A stretch of DNA of 64,000 nt from Calvatia gigantea (Eukaryota > Basidiomycota > Agaricomycetes > Agaricales > Lycoperdaceae). Shown piece by piece: positions 58,681 to 64,000 of the stretch; positions within the stretch are counted from its first letter, which is position 1, and each line of letters starts with the position of its first letter. Under the pieces are notes generated by a model, which saw nothing but the letters and a program-made list of their open reading frames with translations, had not been told where the DNA came from and did not search any database. The DNA lies in contig JACAAK010000002.1 of the NCBI GenBank assembly GCA_025093985.1, forward strand, positions 3,658,001 through 3,722,000. The letters are read 5' to 3'. The translations under genes and the position numbers were made by a program.

Positions 58681-58690
58681 GACCCCAAAC

Positions 58691-59790
58691 ACACCATCAT
58701 CCCCCTCTATAATGATAATGATGATTGTAGTCTACATCGATTGTAGGCCGCTCGTTTACCTCCTCTAATGTCATGTATGCCGCCCTCAAATGAGTCCCTC
58801 CAACATATACTTCGTCGCTTGTTTCTGTAGTACACGAGTGTCCGTGGACTCAGGACCCTTACCCGTTCCTGATTCCTGGGCTCCAAGTTAGATGGGTGGT
58901 AGTGTGTTGACGTTCAAGAACCAAGGCGTTAAGTTATATTTTTCTTATTGTTTAAGGGAGGTGATCTGTTTACAACCGCGCAACAGCAAAAACAGGGCTT
59001 GCAAAAAGCACCGCAGTGATCTCTACGGCACCTAGGCCTGTGCTCTGGCTGTGTACTTGTCATCCATGGCTTTTCAATTCGCCCTGAGCTTTTCTGGCCC
59101 ATTGAATCTTTGATCTACTTCTGCAGTCTCCCGCTACCACGCCCTCTCAATTTGCTTCTTTGTATTTCAGAAAAAAGCTCCTACTCAACCTTCGTAGTTA
59201 GAACTCAGAACGTCAGCCTAGTCTCTGTATCAGACAACATAACATGTTCGTGTTCACCTGGCGCACCACAATTTCTCAGCATTTTACTTTTTCTGGATGA
59301 TGACTCCCATGACTCCGCAGAATTGATTTAACACTGTTAGAGGACGATAGAAGCAGGGACGGACGTCATTTTGTGGCAACTTTCGCAACCTCTTAACCTT
59401 TCCCGGGTGCTTCCTTTTGTTGTTTGCCAGTGCAGTCTCACTTCCGTCCCTGGTTGTCCGTGGACTCAGGACACTTACCGAACGCTGACTTTCAGGTGCC
59501 TTCTTGAGCGGTCTGCGAATCGCTCAAGCTCCGCCAACTATGGCTCCCAGAACAGGCATCCTCATTATCCCGGGAAGACAACAATGCTGAAACACAGCAT
59601 GAAACAGGAGGAGGCTATAAACCGCAGCAGTGGCGAAGATCTATAGTGTATGGGGCCGTGCCCGGGAGACTTCCATCCGGAGCTCCAAAATCCGCCGAGA
59701 ACTGACAATGATCTTCCATTTCCTAAAGCTGTTGTTGTTTGGCGCTGGGCGTTAGCAGGATTGCGGTGCAAGTTTAGAGCATGGATCCAT
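58691..59790. other. Intergenic with no gene recognised
   Basis: Contains a short direct repeat (TGTCCGTGGACTCAGGAC plus a few bases, at about 58841 and 59455). No coding exon linkage found. Confidence 0.4.
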
Positions 59791-59797
59791 TATAAAA
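59791..59797 (+). promoter_or_regulatory. TATA box of DUF6593 gene at 59833
   Basis: TATAAAA, 42 bp before the ATG, in the same block ('gcaggattgc', 'agtttagagcatggatccat') that precedes the paralogues at 48116 and 49596. Confidence 0.65.
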
Positions 59798-59832
59798 CAC
59801 TTTCATCGGTGTGCAGAACTGAACCTGTAACA

Positions 59833-60696
59833 ATGCGGCTCATTCTTTCCACTCGACACCCCAGGAATAGCACGTACTCCACTGAGACTGGAGAGCTTCT
59901 GTATAAAGTCGACAAGCCACACAAGCTCGGGTCAGGCGTCGCTACCATTAGAAAAGCGGTTGGTACGGTCAAGGGCGTCTGGCACGGTGACTCTGAGCAG
60001 GGGAAGGCCAGAGCGAAATCTCCGATTCACGACAAGGACTCCGATAAGGAGAAGGATGACCTCGTACACGACGGAAACCAGCGGCCCATGTCCCCTGATG
60101 ACGAAGCCTTCGCAGACTCGGATTCAGAGGATAATACAGGGCCAAGCGGGAGTGGCTTGCCTGTATTTGAAGGGCACTTTGCTTTTTACGCTCAGGTCGA
60201 ATTCCACACTTTTCAGTCGACGCGCTTCCGCTACAATGGGTTGGATGTACCAGTGAGCGATTATTTCCGCAAGGAAGGTTGGTCATGGTATGGAAGGTGA
60301 GTGGCTTCCGCGCTGAGAACACGTTCATATTATATTGACTTGAGCGTTTGTCCCAAAAGGGGACGGGTCTTCAAAGCTTCTGATGGCAAGGAGTATCGAT
60401 GGCAGTTGCGCGCCGGCCACCTTGACGTAAGTATGGATGAATGATACATGTATTGTTTCTCACCACGTTCTACGTAGATGATCACAAATGATGGAAGTAA
60501 GACGCAAGTGGCTAAGTTCAGGGAGTACCGACCAGGGCTTGGGCCCTTCCTGAAAGGTAGACCTGCAACTCTCGAGATTGATCCTCGCTGCGAGCCCATC
60601 TTGGACGAGATTATAATGACGTTTATTTACTGCCAAAAGCTCAGGAAGGACAGGGAAAGGAGTCAACAGAGCAGTGGAGGAGGTGGGGGCCCTTGA
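59833..60696 (+). CDS. DUF6593 domain protein (intact paralogue)
   Basis: 249 residues from exons 59833-60296, 60360-60426 and 60478-60696. MRLILSTRHPRNSTYSTETG, ELLYKVDKPHKLGSGVATIR, KAVGTVKGVWHGDSEQGKAR, an acidic linker (DSDSEDN), FEGHFAFYAQVEFHTFQSTR, VSDYFRKEGWSWYGR, VFKASDGKEYRWQLRAGHLD, MITNDGSKTQVAKFREYRPG, LEIDPRCEPILDEIIMTFIY, ending in a Ser/Gly tail. It is closest to the copy at 49596, now separated from it by about 9 kb of transposons, so the insertions split a former tandem pair or the array was already spaced. No signal peptide; function unknown. Confidence 0.87.
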
Positions 60697-61071
60697 ACGG
60701 GACCTTATTCGCTACCGAGGTTATTGTTCCAATTTCGCAATAAGTCACGTGTCACGTAGAGCACCAGAAAACCACCAAGCGTTTCGAGAATTTCCGATTT
60801 ATTAGCTCACTGATACCTTCCTACTCGTGTTGATTGAACTTGGATTGAAACTGCCCACGAAATAAAGCATATTTTGAGTGGATAGAGACTACCTGTGGAA
60901 TGGAGAGCTCCGGTAATGTACCTGACACTAGGCAGGAGGAATGATTCTTTGACATAATGACAAGCTGAATCTTATGAAATCCTTGAGTCTGCACCCGGCA
61001 TAAAAGCGGGCACAGGTGCGGCTTGTTTCAGGTCTAGTACCTTTCCCCCACTGAAAGTACTCTCGCCAGCC
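60697..61071. promoter_or_regulatory. Upstream region of beta-trefoil-like gene
   Basis: CATAAAAGC at about 61000-61008 lies some 65 bp before the ATG and is the probable TATA element. No gene in the interval. Confidence 0.45.
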
Positions 61072-61628
61072 ATGGCCGCCTTCGCCCCTGATAATATCTA
61101 CACGATCAAAAACGTTCACTTTAACTCTTTCGCTGGTCGCAGGACTCACGAGGACCCGAGAGAGACCGAACAGCCTATCGTCGGCCTCCGCTTCGACTAT
61201 GTAGCCCACAACAAGTTTATAATGCAGTACGTGGATGCCGGTACGAAGATCCGCATAACCATCGATGACGCACAAGTTGGGGAGCACGATAGACTGGTCT
61301 ACTCATTTGTTGAGCCTGGGACCGAGGGCGACGATTGGCTCCTCGAAATTGCCAGGCACGACCCAGGTCGATACTTACACCGGTGCGTTATATATATTGA
61401 TACTGAGGTTTCGTCGATTTACGCAAGCCCAACAAAGGATCTGTTTGGCGAGGAACCCGAACCTCGTCTGGACCCTCAATCTTCCCACAGAGCCGGCGAA
61501 CCAGGTGAGTGCAGTGTATCCCATAGGTTAAATGCTTCCACTGATAAAATACATAGATTCATTTGGAAACCCGCGACGAAAATAATCCTCGTCAATTATG
61601 GGAACTCACAGAGGTTCCCTACTGGTGA
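61072..61628 (+). CDS. Small beta-trefoil-like protein, 149 aa
   Basis: Exons 61072-61382, 61438-61504 and 61557-61628 join in phase. The protein reads MAAFAPDNIYTIKNVHFNSF, RETEQPIVGLRFDYVAH, IMQYVDAGTKIRITIDD, DDWLLEIARHDPGRYLH, RICLARNPNLVWTLNLPTEP and NQIHLETRDENNPRQLWELT, ending VPYW. The start (xYTIxN with PIVG) and the end (W-L-LP, then NPRQLWEL) are typical of fungal beta-trefoil lectins and mycocypin-like inhibitors, but I cannot assign a named family. No signal peptide and one Cys, so probably cytosolic, like many mushroom defence lectins (inference). The 67-nt middle exon removes an apparent frame break seen if the first intron is read through. Confidence 0.72.
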
Positions 61629-61989
61629 TTTCTTCACGAAGATACTTGCTGGTCCTGGTGTATATCTAATGTTGATAAATGCCCATGTAATATTGAAATT
61701 GATTGGCCAAATGTTGTGGAGTACCTGTCGTCTCACGGTTATCTTCCATTGTTGCCGCCATGACATGCGGTAAGCACAGCAATATCCAAGGGTAAATAAT
61801 TTACCAGGTGCTTTTGGTGCACTGGGTCAGTCAACGAGACCAAAGATACCAACAGGCCGTTCGTGGAAAGGTGGCAGTCGCAATAACACGATTTCGTGCG
61901 GTAGAGGCCCTCGGTCCACTGTACCACCTCACGGAGAAACATGGATAAGACGGTCCTACAACATGCAATCAACGGGTACATTGAATATA
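61629..61989. other. Intergenic, no gene
   Basis: Short spacer between two convergent units. Open frames here are read-through of the neighbouring intron and exon. Confidence 0.4.
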
Positions 61990-62598
61990 TCAAGTACACC
62001 TCTTCTTGAACATTACGTTGGCCTCTGTGTTCGGCATTGTCAGGGCACCGTAGTTGTGATTTTTAGGGTGATCCATTGATCCGTTTTCCAACTGGACATC
62101 ATAGTTGAGGAGGGTGTGAGCGAATATCGCCTCGATCTCGTTGACAGCGAGGAATCGCCCAGGACTGCGGAGTGCTATTCAATATATGCGTGTGACATAC
62201 TATCGACTCCTCACCACGCGTAGCGACCATAGCCGAAAACTACATGATTCAGGCTTATGAAGGCCATCTGGTGCTTAAAGGCATCGAGTTCGCCTTTGCC
62301 TTCACGCATCTCGACAAATTTGGACCCTTTGAAGGTGCACGCATCCGGAAATGTCATCTGTTGGGATATTATCAACGTTACAAACCAAGGCAGAGAAAAG
62401 GTATCGCTACAAGTTACCCCTTTCTTATTCATCGCATCACCGGCAATACCGAAGAACGTCCCAACAAGAATGAGTGTACCGTCAGAGAGTGTCCAGTCCT
62501 TAAGAGTTTTTCGACTCACGAGCACTTGAGACAAAGCAAGTCGGTTAATTATCGTTAGCTTGAGTAAGAATAAACTCACTGCCCTCGCCACTGTTTAG
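61990..62598 (-). pseudogene. 5'-truncated cytochrome P450 copy 3
   Basis: Carries only the last part of the P450 found twice at 35-40 kb: the tail of exon 9 (LNSGEG), exon 10 (KTLKDWTLSDGTLILVGTFFG), exon 11 (FPDACTFKGSKFVEMREGKG, HQMAFISLNHVVFGYGRYA) and exon 12 (CPGRFLAVNEIEAIFAHTLL to KKRCT and TGA at 61990). Splice sites are kept and the exons are open, but everything upstream of about 62598 is gone and unrelated sequence begins there. The heme loop has H to Y (GRYACPGR). Opposite orientation to, and 22 kb from, the tandem pair. Confidence 0.88.
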
Positions 62599-64000
62599 GG
62601 ATTATTCTATTTGGCAACCTAGTTTCGCACAAGTCTATTTGGGAACCCGGTTCTCGCAATCCTGATGCGTGACGCCAAGCGTGATGCCAAGGCTGATCTG
62701 TGGGTGTTGCAAAGGGGGGAATTGCACTTGCTTCCTATCAGATAACCACAGTATAATACATCAAAAAAATAGGATAAATTCAGGAGGTTGAAGGATATAG
62801 ACATAGGAATCTAGTGATGTAGAATATTATGAAGTGACAAAGTCCCAGTGGCCTCCCTCACCACCCAGGATAAGCCATCATCAGTTTGGGCGCTTAACCA
62901 TATAGGGCAAAAATATCGTCTAAATACGGCTAAGCCACCTAAGAATACCAAATAACCGGTCTTATTAGAGGGGTATTACCATAGCTGGTACCCCTCTAAT
63001 TAGAGCGATTTAGCCCTTTTCCCTCATAGGACAGAAATTGGGCCCAACTTAGTACGAAAAACTTGTACGAGAAAGTACTCCACTGAGCAGCTACTAGCTA
63101 AGCTCCCGGATGCCGTTGTCCATGACACCTAGGCTCCTCCCTCGTTGTTTCCTGCCATCACCCCGCCCTTCCCACACCTCCCCTGCTCACTGGCCCTGTT
63201 GTTGCTGCCGTTATTGCTGCCACTGCCACCCCACCAGTGTCCCCACCACCATCACTGCCCTATCACGACGGCACATCCCAATCCGGCTCACGGGATCATT
63301 TGTGGATGCCCCTGCCCAATTTTCCCGCACCCTTGTCAACACTGTCTTCAACGATGAGCTCGAGTATCCCTACCAAATCCCACTGATTTGGTGCAATTGA
63401 TTTGATGTATTAGATGTATATAGTATGGGGTGTAGGATGTACAATAAAATAATTGATTAATCAGTGAAAATGAAGTGTTTTAAGTGCAGAAGTGTCATCA
63501 CAAGAACCTTCTGCACAGGAATACACTGCCATGTTCTCACTGGATACTTGCCTGATTCTGGTAGCTATTTGTATAGGCTATCAGGATATACCAGACCGCC
63601 TTCCATGGGATAGGGTAGAGGAGTATAATGGCCATGATAGTGATGAAGCAATCTTTCTCAGTATTTCTGTCATACCTTTACAAAAAAATTATTCTCTACA
63701 CCTCCCTTTGTATTATAATACAGTTAAACAGCTCCTATTGAGGGCAAAAAGCCATTTGTAGATATACTGAGGCATTGAAAAGATATGGGGAAAATAGTGC
63801 TGAAGGTGACATGAACATCAAAGATGAAGGTGTATCATGATCCTCACATTGATCTGTCATGAAATCCTGTCTTATTTCATCTATAACTCCTCAGAAACTC
63901 GGTCTATCTCTATGAGACTTATTGCATTTTACTCCTACCTAACCCACCTTTCTGGAAAGGTATTTATAATCAAAAGAGATAAAACATACAAGAAGATATA
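62599..64000. other. AT-rich region without recognisable genes
   Basis: Starts at the P450 truncation point. Includes a perfect hairpin (62968-63001, stem TTAGAGGGGTA / TACCCCTCTAA) and a C-rich stretch (63120-63360). Short open frames lack domains. It may be part of an unidentified transposon that truncated the P450. Confidence 0.4.
62968..63001. repeat. Inverted repeat (hairpin)
   Basis: TTAGAGGGGTA and TACCCCTCTAA form an 11-bp stem around a roughly 12-nt loop. Could be a small transposon relic; no gene is adjacent. Confidence 0.6.

Larger units (their letters stand above)
54739..58690 (-). mobile_element. Helitron-like segment with PIF1 helicase, interrupted by a Tc1 element
   Basis: The minus strand carries a PIF1-family helicase of the kind found in Helitrons. 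At the low-coordinate end, read on the minus strand, there is a hairpin GTGCCGAAGGCAC followed 14 nt later by CTAG and then T (54739-54742), matching the Helitron 3' rule (hairpin, CTRR, insertion before T). The 5' end is not defined; the boundary given is where repeated TTAGTCAG motifs end. No Rep nuclease domain was found, so it is at best a partial Helitron. The Tc1 element lies between the hairpin and the helicase. Confidence 0.45.

Noticed and set aside
58670..58700. Terminal inverted repeat (GTGTTTGGGGTCC) of a further element
   Set aside because: No inverted partner was found anywhere in the window.
61383..61560. Frame break in the beta-trefoil-like gene
   Set aside because: A 55-nt intron (GTGCGT to CAAAG) restores frame and yields the conserved W-L-LP segment.
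63110..63761. Two plus-strand ORFs near the right edge
   Set aside because: Low-complexity Pro/His/Cys content or no recognisable motif, with no linked exons.

Overview
The window looks like nuclear DNA of a mushroom-forming basidiomycete (Agaricomycetes). Genes are broken by many introns of about 50-65 nt (GT-AG, some GC-AG). The gene families point the same way: cospin-type protease inhibitors, DUF6593 proteins, WSC-domain proteins, tandem P450s, and Harbinger, Tc1 and Helitron-type DNA transposons. A U6 snRNA gene confirms a eukaryotic nuclear source.

Layout. 1-8.3 kb is gene-poor, with old duplications around a small locus of I66 serine-protease inhibitors (two complete genes, one relic, two orphan promoter copies). 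8.5-16 kb holds three minus-strand genes: a BTB/POZ protein, a carnitine O-acyltransferase (13 exons, 762 aa, splicing resolved) and a secreted WSC-domain protein. 17.9-22.7 kb holds two plus-strand genes: a secreted S10 serine carboxypeptidase with an unusual nucleophile motif and eIF2A. 25.7-34.2 kb holds an MFS transporter (-), a membrane GNAT acetyltransferase (+), a U6 snRNA (-) and a protein with two Rap1-type Myb domains (-). 35-40.1 kb is a tandem P450 duplication (copy 1 with a one-base insertion, copy 2 intact at 510 aa). A third, 5'-truncated, inverted copy lies at 62 kb. 43-50.5 kb is a DUF6593 family array with a small SIM-bearing gene inside it; a further family member lies at 59.8 kb.

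50.5-58.7 kb is transposon territory. A 4.1-kb PIF/Harbinger element (transposase plus SANT protein, about 28-bp TIRs) sits against the 3' end of a DUF6593 gene, and its TIR supplies that gene's last codons and stop. Next comes a Helitron-like segment with a PIF1 helicase and a candidate 3' hairpin-CTAG end, into which a 1,605-bp Tc1/mariner element with 211-bp TIRs has inserted. After this come a complete DUF6593 gene, a 149-aa beta-trefoil-like gene, the P450 remnant and AT-rich DNA without recognisable genes.

Several genes need a single-base frame change to read through while their neighbours are perfect. Either the assembly keeps uncorrected indels or several copies are young pseudogenes. 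Exon boundaries come from reading splice sites and frame by eye. They are firm where family motifs and phase agree (carnitine acyltransferase, P450s, I66, DUF6593, Harbinger transposase, beta-trefoil) and tentative elsewhere.
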